Shown here: piece after piece, positions 1 through 8,343 of the stretch
Layout of the letters: every line of letters begins with the position of its first letter
Position numbering within the stretch: the first letter of the stretch is position 1
NCBI RefSeq assembly: GCF_018139695.1
Contig: NZ_JAGSOG010000001.1
Coordinates: forward strand, 52,646-116,645
Length of the DNA: 64,000 nucleotides
DNA from: Actinospica durhamensis
GTDB lineage: Bacteria; Actinomycetota; Actinomycetes; Streptomycetales; Catenulisporaceae
Direction: 5' to 3'
Made by a program: the position numbers and the translations under genes
Notes under the pieces: generated by a model
Seen by the model: the letters and a program-made list of their open reading frames with translations, nothing else
What the model was told of the DNA's origin: nothing
Databases searched by the model: none

Positions 1-391
1 CGAGCGCGTGCGCGAGGTCCCGCGCCGGATCGCCCGAGCTGTTGAGCGTCTGCGCGGCCACGACCACCTCACCGTCGGCCCGGCGCAGCGCCGGCACCGC
101 GAGCGGGAGCACCGTCGCGAGCGTGGCGGGGCCGGCCGAGGCGTCCAGGAGGGTCAGCCGCGTCGTCGCGGCCGGAACGAAGGTGTGCAGGGCGATCAGG
201 TCGAGTTCGGCGGCGAACTCGGCGAACGGCCGCGGGTTGAGCGGGACGATCTCGGCCTGCTCCCGGCCGTGGCAGGCCTTGTAGCGGCGCCCGGATCCAC
301 ACGGACACGGCTCGCGCCCGCCGACCACCGGGATGGCCTCTCCCTCCGCGAGCTGGCGCGGACGTGCTGCCGGATGCTGCTTCCTGCCCAT
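1..391 (-). CDS. DUF5926 family protein with SEC-C motif (partial, runs off left edge)
   Basis: Open reading frame entering from the left edge; only the first 130 residues are visible. Starting from the ATG at 391, residues 29-42 read CPCGSGRRYKACHG, a SEC-C zinc motif with C29, C31, C40 and H41 as the likely ligands. A basic N-terminus and the IPVVG stretch just before the motif match what I remember of actinobacterial DUF5926 proteins. The ATG is preceded by a purine-rich AAAGGGTGAG. The molecular role of the family is unknown. It is transcribed leftward, away from the core of the window. The motif is seen directly; the family name is from memory. Confidence 0.85.
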   Translation of the reverse strand, partial: MGRKQHPAARPRQLAEGEAIPVVGGREPCPCGSGRRYKACHGREQAEIVPLNPRPFAEFAAELDLIALHTFVPAATTRLTLLDASAGPATLATVLPLAVPALRRADGEVVVAAQTLNSSGDPARDLAHAL

Positions 392-455
392 GACTCACCC
401 TTTGTCCGGTGCGTTGCTGTGACCCGGAAAAGGATAGTGCCGCAGACGGGGTGCT

Positions 456-1091
456 TCAGGCGCGATGGGGATAGGTCGGCAGCAGCGGGATGACCTGCGC
501 CGAGGCGGATGAGGTAGAGGTCGGCGGGTTCTTGTGCGGGTTCTTCTGCGGCCCCTGTTCGGCGAGCGAGGGCAGCGCCGTGAGGGTGCCGGTACTCGCG
601 CCGGGCTGGCTCGCCCGCACGCCGCGTCCCCGGGTACGCCGGCCGGCGTGTCGGGCGCGCACGATCAGTTCGGCCCACACCGTGTACTCGTCCCCGCTCT
701 CCTCCCGCTGCGAGCCCCAGCGGTCGGCGAGCCGGTCCACGATCTCGAGTCCGCGCCCGGCCTGGGCCGAGACGGACATGGAGTACGGCTTGGTCACGGG
801 GCGGGTGGTGCCGCCCCCGTCGGTCACCTCGATCCGCAGCAGCCCGTCCCCGGTCAGGTTCCACGAGACCCGGATCGTGTCGCTGGTCAGAGCCCGCGCA
901 TGGCGCAGGGCGTTGGTGACGAATTCGGACAGTATCAGGATGGCGTCGTCGACCACCGTGCCCAGGACGTCGCGCTCGCTCAGATCCTGGGCGAGTTTCG
1001 CCCGCGCCTGGCGGACACTGACGGACGAGTGTGGCAGGTAAGCCTCGTAAGTGGTAGGCGCTACTCGGACTGCGGGCATGATCACCCCCAT
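456..1091 (-). CDS. RsbW-like ATP-binding protein (HATPase_c, anti-sigma/regulatory)
   Basis: A 211-residue protein with a GHKL ATPase fold like the serine kinase RsbW. With the start at 1091, the N-box is ILSEFVTNALRHA (E56, N60), the G1 box lies around VTDGGG and the G2 box at AGRGLEIVDRLADRWG. The C-terminal 60 residues are low-complexity and basic. The frame is open upstream to 1310, but conserved sequence begins only near 1091; ATG codons at 1091 and 1079 both have a G-rich run upstream, so the start is uncertain by four residues. Actinomycetes carry dozens of such single-domain ATPases, some of which bind anti-anti-sigma factors; no partner gene is adjacent here. Confidence 0.85.
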   Translation of the reverse strand: MGVIMPAVRVAPTTYEAYLPHSSVSVRQARAKLAQDLSERDVLGTVVDDAILILSEFVTNALRHARALTSDTIRVSWNLTGDGLLRIEVTDGGGTTRPVTKPYSMSVSAQAGRGLEIVDRLADRWGSQREESGDEYTVWAELIVRARHAGRRTRGRGVRASQPGASTGTLTALPSLAEQGPQKNPHKNPPTSTSSASAQVIPLLPTYPHRA

Positions 1092-1409
1092 CGACCCCAC
1101 TTTTCGTCTGAAGAAGCAATCCACCGGGCGGAGCACCGATCCCTCCGCGCTTGCATTCACAAGGGATTCGATGCCCTGCGTCCACAGGGTGGAAACGGCG
1201 GGCTTGCCCGCGCGGACGGTGCACATGGGGCGCGCGGGCAGCCTTAAGCGCCCCTTTCGCCGGAAATAAGGCTCTGGTACAAGCGATCGGCGCAGGTGGA
1301 CGCGGCACATCGGAGCTCGGGGAGATCACCCGGGGTTCCGCTCAAGGACCGGTCGGGCCCCGAAATATTTGCGAAAGCTCCATGAAAACAAGCACGCGTA
1401 ACAGGATGC

Positions 1410-2312
1410 TTACTCGGCGTTCCCATGCGAGCGGGTCTCGAGCTCGGCCCGCATCCGGCGCGGCCGGTTGGTGATCACGGCGTCCACGCCCAGGTCGAGG
1501 CAGAGGTCGAAGTCGGCCGGCTCGTCCACGGTCCACACGTGCACCGGCCGCCCGGCGCGGTGCCAGCGCTCGACACACTCGGGCCGGGTGCGCAGGATCT
1601 CCACCGAGGGCCCGGCGATCGCCGCCCCGGCCGGCAACGCGCCGCCGAGGGTGCGGTACATGAACGGCTCCATCAGAAACACGGTCGGCATGGCGGGCGC
1701 CAACCGGTGCACCCGCCGAAGCGCAGCCCGGGAGAAGCTCATCACCCGTACCGGCGTGGCCGACGCGTCCTGCCCGGGCCGCGGCACCCAGCCGTACTCG
1801 TCCAGCATCTCGATCAGCCGACGTTCCACCCGTCCGGCATAGCGCGTCGGGTGCTTGACCTCGATCGCCAACTCCACCCGCTTCGGATGCCCGGCCGCCA
1901 GGTCAAGCAGCCGCCGCAGCGTCAGGACCCTGCTTGCGTCCCGGTCGGGCAGCTCCACCGGCTCGCCCGCGGCCTCCGCGCCCTCGGTGTCCCGCGCGTC
2001 CCCCTGCTCGCCCGCGAAGCCCGGCTCGTCGGCCGGGGCGTGCCAGGAACCGAAGTCCAGCTCCTCCAGCCGGGCCAGCTCCAGCGCGGAGACCCGGCCG
2101 CGCCCGTTCGAGGTCCGGTCCACCCGGCCGTCGTGCACGCACACCAGGTGCCCGTCCGCGGTGAGCCGCACATCGCACTCGAGCGCGTCCGCCCCCGCCT
2201 CGAGCGCGGCGACGTACGCCGCGTACGTGTGCTCGGGTGCCTCGGTCGAGGCTCCGCGGTGCGCGACGATCTGCGGCGCGGCGGGGGCGATGCGTACAGA
2301 AGAGTGGCCCAT
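1410..2312 (-). CDS. Glycerophosphodiester phosphodiesterase
   Basis: A 300-residue GDPD-family TIM-barrel enzyme that would hydrolyse glycerophosphodiesters to glycerol-3-phosphate and an alcohol. Family signatures are visible: AHRGAS near the N-terminus, then LECDVRLTADGHLVCVHD carrying the metal-binding Glu/Asp and catalytic His, and late VWTVDEPAD and DAVITNRP. There is no signal peptide, so it is probably cytosolic. An insertion of about 30 acidic, Gly/Ala-rich residues follows the LDFGSW motif, as seen in other actinobacterial members. The start is the ATG at 2312; a GTG directly before it is an alternative. Confidence 0.92.
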   Translation of the reverse strand: MGHSSVRIAPAAPQIVAHRGASTEAPEHTYAAYVAALEAGADALECDVRLTADGHLVCVHDGRVDRTSNGRGRVSALELARLEELDFGSWHAPADEPGFAGEQGDARDTEGAEAAGEPVELPDRDASRVLTLRRLLDLAAGHPKRVELAIEVKHPTRYAGRVERRLIEMLDEYGWVPRPGQDASATPVRVMSFSRAALRRVHRLAPAMPTVFLMEPFMYRTLGGALPAGAAIAGPSVEILRTRPECVERWHRAGRPVHVWTVDEPADFDLCLDLGVDAVITNRPRRMRAELETRSHGNAE

Positions 2313-2415
2313 CACCCCATGCTCTCAATTCCGTCGGAGTGTGACGCCACGCTTGGGCCCCCCGGGGTAGAAAATGCTCGCGAACTTCCGGCGACGATCA
2401 GTGGAGCGAACCACG

Positions 2416-2775
2416 ATGGCCCACGACGCATCCGGCTGGACCGGACCGCAGTTTCTGGTCGTGACGACCAACGATGTGCCCGGCTTCCGCATCGAGCAGG
2501 TGCTCGGCGAGGTCTACGGCGTGACCGTGCGTTCCCGCAACGCGTTCAGCCAGATGGGTGCCGGCTTCAAGTCGATGCTCGGCGGCGAGCTGCGCGGCAT
2601 GACCAAGGCCCTTGTCGACAGCCGCAACGAGGTGATGAGCCGGATGATGGCCGAGGCCCAGTCCCGCGGCGCCAACGCGATCATCGCGATGCGCTTCGAC
2701 ACCTCGGAGATGGGCAACGTCTGGACCGAGATCTGCGCCTACGGCACCGCCGCGCTCATCAGCCCGCTCACCTAG
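2416..2775 (+). CDS. YbjQ/DUF74 family protein (heavy-metal-binding domain)
   Basis: A 119-residue protein of the YbjQ (UPF0145) family, which forms small pentameric alpha/beta rings and is often labelled heavy-metal-binding without a proven function. Typical features are the opening FLVVTTNDVPGF, the GVTVRSRN stretch, a central GELRGMTKAL helix with SRNEVMSRMMAEAQSRGANAI, and the MRFDTSEMG...ICAYGTA end. The frame is open from 2374, but the ATG at 2416 has GGAG nine bases upstream and begins where family similarity begins. It converges on the phosphatase gene to its right, with a hairpin between. Confidence 0.9.
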   Translation: MAHDASGWTGPQFLVVTTNDVPGFRIEQVLGEVYGVTVRSRNAFSQMGAGFKSMLGGELRGMTKALVDSRNEVMSRMMAEAQSRGANAIIAMRFDTSEMGNVWTEICAYGTAALISPLT

Positions 2776-2803
2776 GGACTGTCCCAGGCGTCCGCAACCC
2801 TCA

Positions 2804-2835
2804 GGCCGCGGCCGGCCCGATCGCCGGCCGCGGCC
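2804..2835. terminator. Bidirectional GC-rich hairpin terminator
   Basis: A perfect 12-base stem (GGCCGCGGCCGG / CCGGCCGCGGCC) around an 8-base loop lies between the convergent YbjQ and phosphatase genes. There is no T-run, which is common for actinobacterial terminators. Confidence 0.7.
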
Positions 2836-2851
2836 CACTCCGTCCTGCTGC

Positions 2852-3988
2852 CTAGTGGCGGTCCGCAGACCCGCTGACGAGCAGCTTCGCACGCAGCCTC
2901 TGGATCGTCTGCGGGCTCAGGCCGAGGCCCTTGACCGCGTAGTTGTACATCGTCCCGTAGCTCGACTTGACCTGGTCGAAGCCGGCCTGCAGGTAGGAGG
3001 ACTCGACCTCCATGAACGGCGTGTAGACGGCCGCCTCGGCCGCGGGCATGGCGCTCAGCATGGCCTGCACGGCGGCGGAGTCGAAGTAGTACTGGTTGCT
3101 CAGCAGGTAGTCCTGCATCACCGTGGACTCGGGCACGCCGAGCAGGGTGAGGATGACGGCCGTGGCCCAGCCGGTGCGGTCCTTGCCCGCGGAGCAGTGG
3201 TAGAGCGCCGCGCCCTTGCCGTCGGCGATCCCGGTCAGCAGCGCGCCGAACGCGGTCGTGGCGGTCGCGTTGGTGACGAAGTCGCGCTCGCCCTCCTGCA
3301 TGTACGCCTCGGCCGCGGCCGCGCTGGTCACGCCGGAGATCGAGGTCACCGAGGTGTCCCCGAGCACGTTCAGGTTGGTGTAGGTCGCGCCAGCCGGCAC
3401 CACGTCCGGCGATGCCGCGATCTCAGCGGTCGTACGCAGGTCGTAGTCGGCGGTGATGCCGAGCTGGTCGACCGTGGCCAGGTCATTGGCGGAGAGCGAG
3501 AGCGCCTGGGAGCGGTAGACCACGCCCATCTTGACCCACTGGCCGTCGGTGGTGCGGTACCCGCCGATGTCGCGCAGGTTCGGGTCGCTGGCCAGGCCGA
3601 GGTCGCGCACGGTCAGGACGAGCGAGGCGCCCTCGGACGGCACCAGCCGGATCCAGGAGCCGTAGGCGGCGGTCACGGTGACCGTGTCCGAGCTCTTGCC
3701 CGTGGCGACCCGGTGCGTCTGCGCGGACTGGGTCGAGCCGGCGTACACGGTCACGCCGCGCAGCTTCGAGGCCGCCCAGCTGACGGTCAGCGTGCCGCTC
3801 TTCGAGCCGGCGGTCACGGTGGCGGAGGAGAAGGGGACGCGCGCAAAGGAGTTCAGCCCCCGCGACGCGGCGGCGGGGTGGGCGGCGGGCCCGGAAGCCG
3901 CCGTGGCCGCGGTGGTGGTCACGCCGGCGAGCAGGGTCGCGGCGGCCGCGACGGAGGCCACCCGGGTGATACGCGAAACGGAGTTCAT
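2852..3988 (-). CDS. Secreted tyrosine-protein phosphatase (Y_phosphatase3 type)
   Basis: A 378-residue exported protein. Residues 1-31 are a Sec signal peptide ending in TAATAAS; residues 45-130 are a beta-rich domain of unknown role; the rest is a dual-specificity/tyrosine phosphatase like mycobacterial PtpB. NLRDIGGYRT opens the catalytic domain and the P-loop HCSAGKDRTG carries nucleophile C265 with the extra Lys/Asp typical of this branch, which can also act on phosphoinositides. YDLRT is the conserved general-acid-region motif. It stands alone, convergent with the YbjQ gene. The substrate cannot be told from sequence. Confidence 0.92.
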   Translation of the reverse strand: MNSVSRITRVASVAAAATLLAGVTTTAATAASGPAAHPAAASRGLNSFARVPFSSATVTAGSKSGTLTVSWAASKLRGVTVYAGSTQSAQTHRVATGKSSDTVTVTAAYGSWIRLVPSEGASLVLTVRDLGLASDPNLRDIGGYRTTDGQWVKMGVVYRSQALSLSANDLATVDQLGITADYDLRTTAEIAASPDVVPAGATYTNLNVLGDTSVTSISGVTSAAAAEAYMQEGERDFVTNATATTAFGALLTGIADGKGAALYHCSAGKDRTGWATAVILTLLGVPESTVMQDYLLSNQYYFDSAAVQAMLSAMPAAEAAVYTPFMEVESSYLQAGFDQVKSSYGTMYNYAVKGLGLSPQTIQRLRAKLLVSGSADRH

Positions 3989-4218
3989 ATCTCCGGAACG
4001 TAGGCCTCACCGGTGAACGACCGGTGATCACCCGGCGGCCGCGCAGTGGCCGCCGTCTCACCCTTCTCGCGGATTCGGTACTTTTCCGGTCAGGACGTCA
4101 ACAGCCGTATGCCCCGCCCTCACCCCGCCGCACCTGCGCGAACCAGATCCACGAACGCCGGTCGAGTCCTGGTATCCCACTTCGCACTCGAGCTGCTGGA
4201 CGTCCTCGATCGACAGGA

Positions 4219-4752
4219 TCACGGCCTGGGCTTCCGACGGACCCGCGCCCGCCTCCGCATCGCCGAGACCGGCACCTTGACGACCCACGCCCCGAACACG
4301 AACAACAAGGCCACAGTGAAGATCGACGGAGCACCCCAGGCATACCTGAACCCGACCGGATAGACGTCCATCGGGTTGCCCGTATCGAGGGCGGCAATCT
4401 GCTGTCCAGGAGTGGTGAGCACACTCGATCCGTCCACACCGACGCCGTACCGCACATCACGACCGTCAGCCGAGACGAAGTCACCGACCCAGAAGCAGCC
4501 ACCCTTGCCCTGCTCGCAGTACTGCGCGGTGAACGTGCCCCGCACGCCGTTGCCGAACACCGCGGAGAGCGAATCGAAAGTAGCCAGCCCCGCCCAGGCG
4601 AGACCCACACAGAGCAGCACCGGCGCGACGAACCGAATGAAGATGCCCCGGTCCGGCGCAATGTCCTCGACATTGGCCAACGTGAGCACAGCGCCACGTT
4701 CCGGCAGCGGACGCCGGTATGCCTTGCCCCTCGAATGCCCACGCTTCGCCAT
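4219..4752 (-). CDS. Unrecognised two-TM membrane protein
   Basis: A 177-residue protein with a basic N-terminal tail, a first hydrophobic segment near residues 40-60, a central domain of about 80 residues with two Cys (in QYCEQGKGGCFWVGDF) probably outside the membrane, and a second hydrophobic segment near 145-165 followed by a basic tail. This resembles the common actinobacterial DUF3592-like layout, but I cannot assign a family. The ATG at 4752 follows a run of seven G. Function unknown. Confidence 0.65.
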   Translation of the reverse strand: MAKRGHSRGKAYRRPLPERGAVLTLANVEDIAPDRGIFIRFVAPVLLCVGLAWAGLATFDSLSAVFGNGVRGTFTAQYCEQGKGGCFWVGDFVSADGRDVRYGVGVDGSSVLTTPGQQIAALDTGNPMDVYPVGFRYAWGAPSIFTVALLFVFGAWVVKVPVSAMRRRARVRRKPRP

Positions 4753-5083
4753 CAGCCCCCCCACCCCCCACGGCGATAGTCAGATACTCGGCGCATCGTA
4801 CTGCGGGCCCACCCCCGGTCGCCGGGCCGGCGGCCTACCCCGTTTGCTTGGTGAAGTCGAAGTAGTCGGCGTCATCCGGGTCGCCAACCGTGACGAACAG
4901 GTCCGGGTGCTTCGCTGCGCCCCGTCGGGCTTGTGGTCCATATGCCGATCATGGCCGCCCGTTCCACCCGCATCCCGGCCGTCCGCCGACGGCCGCGAAC
5001 CGAGCCGAGAACCGAGCCACCTACAGAGCAAGACCAAGGGCCGGCCCCGTTTCCCGGAACCGGCCCCGACGAAATCTGCCGCC
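4753..5083. other. Intergenic stretch with a possible decayed gene end
   Basis: No intact gene is visible. On the minus strand one frame, closed by TAG at 4835-4837, reads KHPDLFVTVGDPDDADYFDF and then TKQTG. Its composition looks protein-like, but an in-frame stop sits about 37 codons upstream and there is no good start codon. It may be the remnant C-terminus of a lost gene. The rest shows no structure I can support. Confidence 0.35.
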
Positions 5084-5437
5084 TTACTCAGCGGCAACGG
5101 CATTCAACTCGACGAGCTGCAGGCGCCTCACGCTCTGCTGCCCATTGCTGGACGCTGCCGCAACCGCCGCTCCGGCAAGCCCGAACGCTCCCGTGATGGG
5201 GCCCCCGCTGGTCAGCAGGTGGCTGGACCCGCCCTCCGGAACGTTCACCGTGATGGCCTTGCCGCGGCTCCAGAAGGCGGCCCGCATCTGTACTTGGTGC
5301 TGCCCCGAGGTGACCTCGAATTCGACCTCGGAGTCGTCCCGGACCTTGCCCACCTTCACACCGTCGATATAGACGCCGTAGGTGCTGAGGCGGTCCTGGA
5401 CGGTGTGTGCGCGCTGTACCCGAATATGCGCTGACAT
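5084..5437 (-). CDS. Small unrecognised beta-rich protein
   Basis: A 117-residue protein with no signal peptide. The N-terminal half resembles a PEGA-like beta-sandwich in pattern: a YIDGVKVGKV turn, alternating hydrophobic strands, and VTSGQHQVQMRA. A Gly/Ala-rich helix follows near residue 85. The frame is open to 5494, but the ATG at 5437 is preferred because the upstream residues look untranslated; no strong Shine-Dalgarno helps. Function unknown. PEGA similarity is an impression, not a domain hit. Confidence 0.6.
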   Translation of the reverse strand: MSAHIRVQRAHTVQDRLSTYGVYIDGVKVGKVRDDSEVEFEVTSGQHQVQMRAAFWSRGKAITVNVPEGGSSHLLTSGGPITGAFGLAGAAVAAASSNGQQSVRRLQLVELNAVAAE

Positions 5438-5731
5438 GCTTATCACCATTCTCATACGCGGCGAAAACAGCGAGAGTCTACAGACCGCCCCCACGCAGCA
5501 CTAGACGGTGTCCGCCCGCGCCCGTCCGTCCCTCGGTGCAGAAGTCGTGAGGCCGGCCGCTCGCGTCGAGCAGCCGCCCAAGTAAGGAACCGGCACGAAC
5601 CGAGGAAACCTCAGGCGACTGAGGATGCTTCGGCGAGCAGTCCATGGCCTTCCATGGACTGAAACCGTGCCGCGTATGTGCCGCGATCACCACGTAGGCC
5701 TGTGTAAGGCAGTCCAGGGATGAGAGACAGC

Positions 5732-5767
5732 TCAGGGCCGGTTCCAGAGGTCTGGAACCGGCCCTGA
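5732..5767 (-). terminator. tRNA-Ser terminator hairpin
   Basis: A perfect 17-base inverted repeat with a 2-base centre (arms 5732-5748 and 5751-5767) lies 20 bases downstream of the tRNA-Ser gene on its strand. The preceding 290 bases, back to the gene starting at 5437, hold nothing I can support. Confidence 0.8.
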
Positions 5768-5787
5768 ACTGCATAAGTACTACTCAG

Positions 5788-5876
5788 CGGAGGGCGTGGG
5801 ATTCGAACCCACGAGAACGGTTCCCCGTCCTAGCAGTTTTCAAGACTGCCGCCATCGGCCACTAGGCGAGCCCTCC
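5788..5876 (-). tRNA. tRNA-Ser (anticodon TGA)
   Basis: The minus strand folds as a class II tRNA. The acceptor stem GGAGGG pairs with CCCTCC; the anticodon stem GCAGT/ACTGC encloses loop CTTGAAA with anticodon TGA, reading UCA and other UCN codons. A long variable arm and the T-arm GGTTCGAATCC follow. The discriminator base is G and CCA is not encoded. The 89-base length fits serine tRNAs. Confidence 0.97.
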
Positions 5877-5936
5877 CGGCAGCGGCCAGTGTCTCACGGG
5901 TACCCACCCGGGGGGCAAGCCGCTTATGCGCAACCG

Positions 5937-6236
5937 TCACTTCGCGTCGCCGGCGCACAGCACCAGGCCACCGCTGCCGGACTGGCTGATGACGAAGGAC
6001 TTCACGGTCCCGGTGACGGCGTCGCACTGGTTGGAGTCGGTGCCGTCGTACTCGGCGATTATCTTGTAGACGCCGGATCCGGCACCGCAGTCGACCACGT
6101 CGAGCTGCCCGCTGCCGGAGACCGAGACGCAGTCCCCGACGGCGAGATTCGTGTGCTTGCCGTCGCTTACCCAGTACAGATAGCCGGCGATGACCAGAGC
6201 CCCGGCCACGATCCCCCACAGCACCTTGCGTGACAT
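5937..6236 (-). CDS. LppU/SCO3897-like membrane-anchored protein
   Basis: A 99-residue protein with an N-terminal membrane anchor (residues 5-23) and a small extracytoplasmic domain with four Cys (in VGDCVSV, VVDCGAG, NQCDAV and VLCAGD). The spacing, with YKIIAEYDG between, fits the LppU/SCO3897 domain as I remember it. It lies downstream of ino1 on the same strand, the position of SCO3897-type genes in Streptomyces, which supports the assignment. The Cys pairs probably form disulphides outside the cell. Function unknown. Confidence 0.75.
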   Translation of the reverse strand: MSRKVLWGIVAGALVIAGYLYWVSDGKHTNLAVGDCVSVSGSGQLDVVDCGAGSGVYKIIAEYDGTDSNQCDAVTGTVKSFVISQSGSGGLVLCAGDAK

Positions 6237-6287
6237 GGGGAGCAGCGTAGCCGGGGCCCGTGCGAACGGCCTAGTCCGCGGTCAAGC

Positions 6288-7367
6288 TCAGCGCTCGACC
6301 TCGCCCTTGATGAACTGCTCGACGGCGTCGCGGGCCTGGTCGTCGAAGTACTGGACCGGCGGGCTCTTCATGAAGTAGGACGACGCCGACAGGATCGGGC
6401 CGCCGATGCCGCGGTCGAGGGCGATCTTCGCGCAGCGCACGGCGTCGATGATGACGCCGGCGGAGTTCGGGGAGTCCCAGACCTCGAGCTTGTACTCCAG
6501 GTTCAGCGGCACGTCGCCGAAGGCACGGCCCTCGAGGCGCACGTACGCCCACTTGCGGTCGTCGAGCCACGCGACGTAGTCGGACGGGCCGATGTGCACG
6601 TTGCCCTTGCCGAGGTCGTGCTGCAGCTGCGAGGTCACGGCCTGGGTCTTGGAGATCTTCTTGGACTCCAGGCGCTCGCGCTCGAGCATGTTCATGAAGT
6701 CCATGTTGCCGCCGACGTTCAGCTGCATGGTGCGGTCGAGCACCACGCCGCGGTCTTCGAACAGCTTCGCCAGCACGCGGTGCGTGATGGTGGCGCCGAC
6801 CTGCGACTTGATGTCGTCGCCGACGATCGGCACGCCGGCCTCGGTGAACTTGTCAGCCCACTCCTTGGTGCCGGCGATGAAGACCGGAAGGGCGTTGACG
6901 AAGGCGACCTTGGCGTCGATGGCGCACTGGGCGTAGTACTTCGCGGCCTGCTCGGAACCGACCGGCAGGTAGCACACCAGGACGTCGGCCTTGGTCTCCT
7001 TGAGGACCTGGACCACGTCGACCGGAGCCTCGGTGGACTCCTCGATGGTCTGCATGTAGTACTTGCCCAGGCCGTCGAGGGTCTGGCCGCGCAGCACGCT
7101 CACACCGGTCGGCGGGACGTCGGCGATCTTGATGGTGTTGTTCTCGGACGCGTGGATGGCGTGCGCGAGGTCCTGGCCCACCTTCTTCGCGTCCACGTCG
7201 AACGCGGCGACGAACTCAAGGTCACTGACGTGGTACTCGCCGAACTGTACGTGCATCAGGCCGGGGACCCGCGAAGCCGGGTCGGCGTCCTTGTAGTACT
7301 CGACGCCCTGCACGAGGGACGAGGCGCAGTTACCCACGCCCACAATGGCTACGCGAACCGAACCCAT
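6288..7367 (-). CDS. ino1: myo-Inositol-1-phosphate synthase
   Basis: A 359-residue NAD-dependent enzyme that converts glucose-6-phosphate to 1D-myo-inositol-3-phosphate, the first step toward phosphatidylinositol and mycothiol in actinobacteria. The N-terminal Rossmann motif is [13 protein letters not shown]. The active-site region includes [15 protein letters not shown] and the core [12 protein letters not shown], followed by SKKISKT. The length matches the short actinobacterial class. The ATG at 7367 has AAGGAG ten bases upstream. padR lies upstream on the same strand with a 105-base gap, an arrangement found in Streptomyces, so PadR is the likely regulator. Confidence 0.96.
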   Translation of the reverse strand: MGSVRVAIVGVGNCASSLVQGVEYYKDADPASRVPGLMHVQFGEYHVSDLEFVAAFDVDAKKVGQDLAHAIHASENNTIKIADVPPTGVSVLRGQTLDGLGKYYMQTIEESTEAPVDVVQVLKETKADVLVCYLPVGSEQAAKYYAQCAIDAKVAFVNALPVFIAGTKEWADKFTEAGVPIVGDDIKSQVGATITHRVLAKLFEDRGVVLDRTMQLNVGGNMDFMNMLERERLESKKISKTQAVTSQLQHDLGKGNVHIGPSDYVAWLDDRKWAYVRLEGRAFGDVPLNLEYKLEVWDSPNSAGVIIDAVRCAKIALDRGIGGPILSASSYFMKSPPVQYFDDQARDAVEQFIKGEVER

Positions 7368-7472
7368 GCGGTGAATGCTCCTTCAATCAGTCGATCTTCG
7401 CAGGGCGGAATGGTCGCGCCCTCGATCGTCAGGGGACAGGGGTGGATTGATCGGACTGGTTTGGTCCGGTCG

Positions 7473-8048
7473 TCAGGACGCAGGTGGACCCACCTGCTGC
7501 TGGTCATGCTCGGTGGCGATGAGCTCGTTGAGCCATCTGACCTCGCGTTCGACCGACTCCAGACCATGGCGCTGGAGTTCCAGCGTGTATCCGTCGATCC
7601 GCTCCCTGGTCTTGGTGACCTGTTGGCGGATCAGATCCAGCCTCTCTTCAAGGCGAGTCCTGCGGCCTTCGAGGATCCGTAGCCGGATCGCCGCGTCGGT
7701 GCGCCCGAAGAAGGCGAAGTGAACCCCGAAGTTCTCGTCCTCCCAGGCCGAAGGCCCGGCGTCGGAGAGCAGGCTCTGAAAGCGTGCCTCCCCGGCCGGG
7801 GTCAGCTTGTAGACGATCTTCGATCGACGGTTGGTCTCGACCCCGCGTGGCTCCACCACGGGCCGGTCCTCTACGATCCAGCCGCAGGCGGCAAGACCCT
7901 TCAGACACGGATAGAGCGTGCCGTACGAGAACGCGCGAAACGACCCGAGCAGCAGGTTGAGCCGTTTGCGCAGCTCGTAACCGTGCATGGGCGACTCGTG
8001 CAACAGGCCCAGCACGGCGAACTCGAGCACTCCCGAGCGCTTTGCCAC
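7473..8048 (-). CDS. PadR family transcriptional regulator
   Basis: A 191-residue regulator with an N-terminal winged helix and a C-terminal coiled dimerisation region. PadR hallmarks are LEFAVLGLLHESPMHGYELRKRL, then FSYGTLYPCLKGL and the wing YKLTPAGEARF. The frame is open to 8102, but GTG at 8048 has a strong GGAGGGAGG eight bases upstream. A perfect palindrome of PadR type lies between the start and the promoter region, so it probably represses itself and perhaps ino1 downstream. The effector is unknown. Confidence 0.93.
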   Translation of the reverse strand: MAKRSGVLEFAVLGLLHESPMHGYELRKRLNLLLGSFRAFSYGTLYPCLKGLAACGWIVEDRPVVEPRGVETNRRSKIVYKLTPAGEARFQSLLSDAGPSAWEDENFGVHFAFFGRTDAAIRLRILEGRRTRLEERLDLIRQQVTKTRERIDGYTLELQRHGLESVEREVRWLNELIATEHDQQQVGPPAS

Positions 8049-8077
8049 CGGGCCCTCCCTCCGAGACTTATCCGTCG

Positions 8078-8096
8078 ATGTATCGCTTCGATACAT
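8078..8096. promoter_or_regulatory. PadR operator palindrome
   Basis: ATGTATCGCTTCGATACAT: 8-base perfect arms around a 3-base centre. It keeps the ATGT...ACAT ends characteristic of PadR-family sites and lies 30 bases upstream of the padR start. Confidence 0.8.
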
Positions 8097-8343
8097 CCCC
8101 ACGATAGATCGGACCGTACGCCACTGACAAGTCCACCCGCCGCCACGCCCAGCGGTATTGCTCCATTCCCCTGTTTATAAGGCGGAATCGGCGCCAAGGC
8201 GACGCGAACCGGACAGAACCTCACCCCGGCTCACCTACATCAGGCAAGCCGCGTACCCTGCTGGCAACCGCGCAGCCCGGGAGAGCCGTCTTCTTGGGGC
8301 GCACAGGTGGCACAGGTGGAGCAACGCCGAGGGAGCAGAACCG

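Noticed and set aside
4835..4949. Small minus-strand gene ending KQTG
   Set aside because: The frame is closed upstream by a stop and has no start codon; only a possible remnant.
8158..8343. Longer N-terminus for the penicillin-binding protein
   Set aside because: Those codons overlap the divergent promoter region, and the ATG at 8344 has the proper Shine-Dalgarno.
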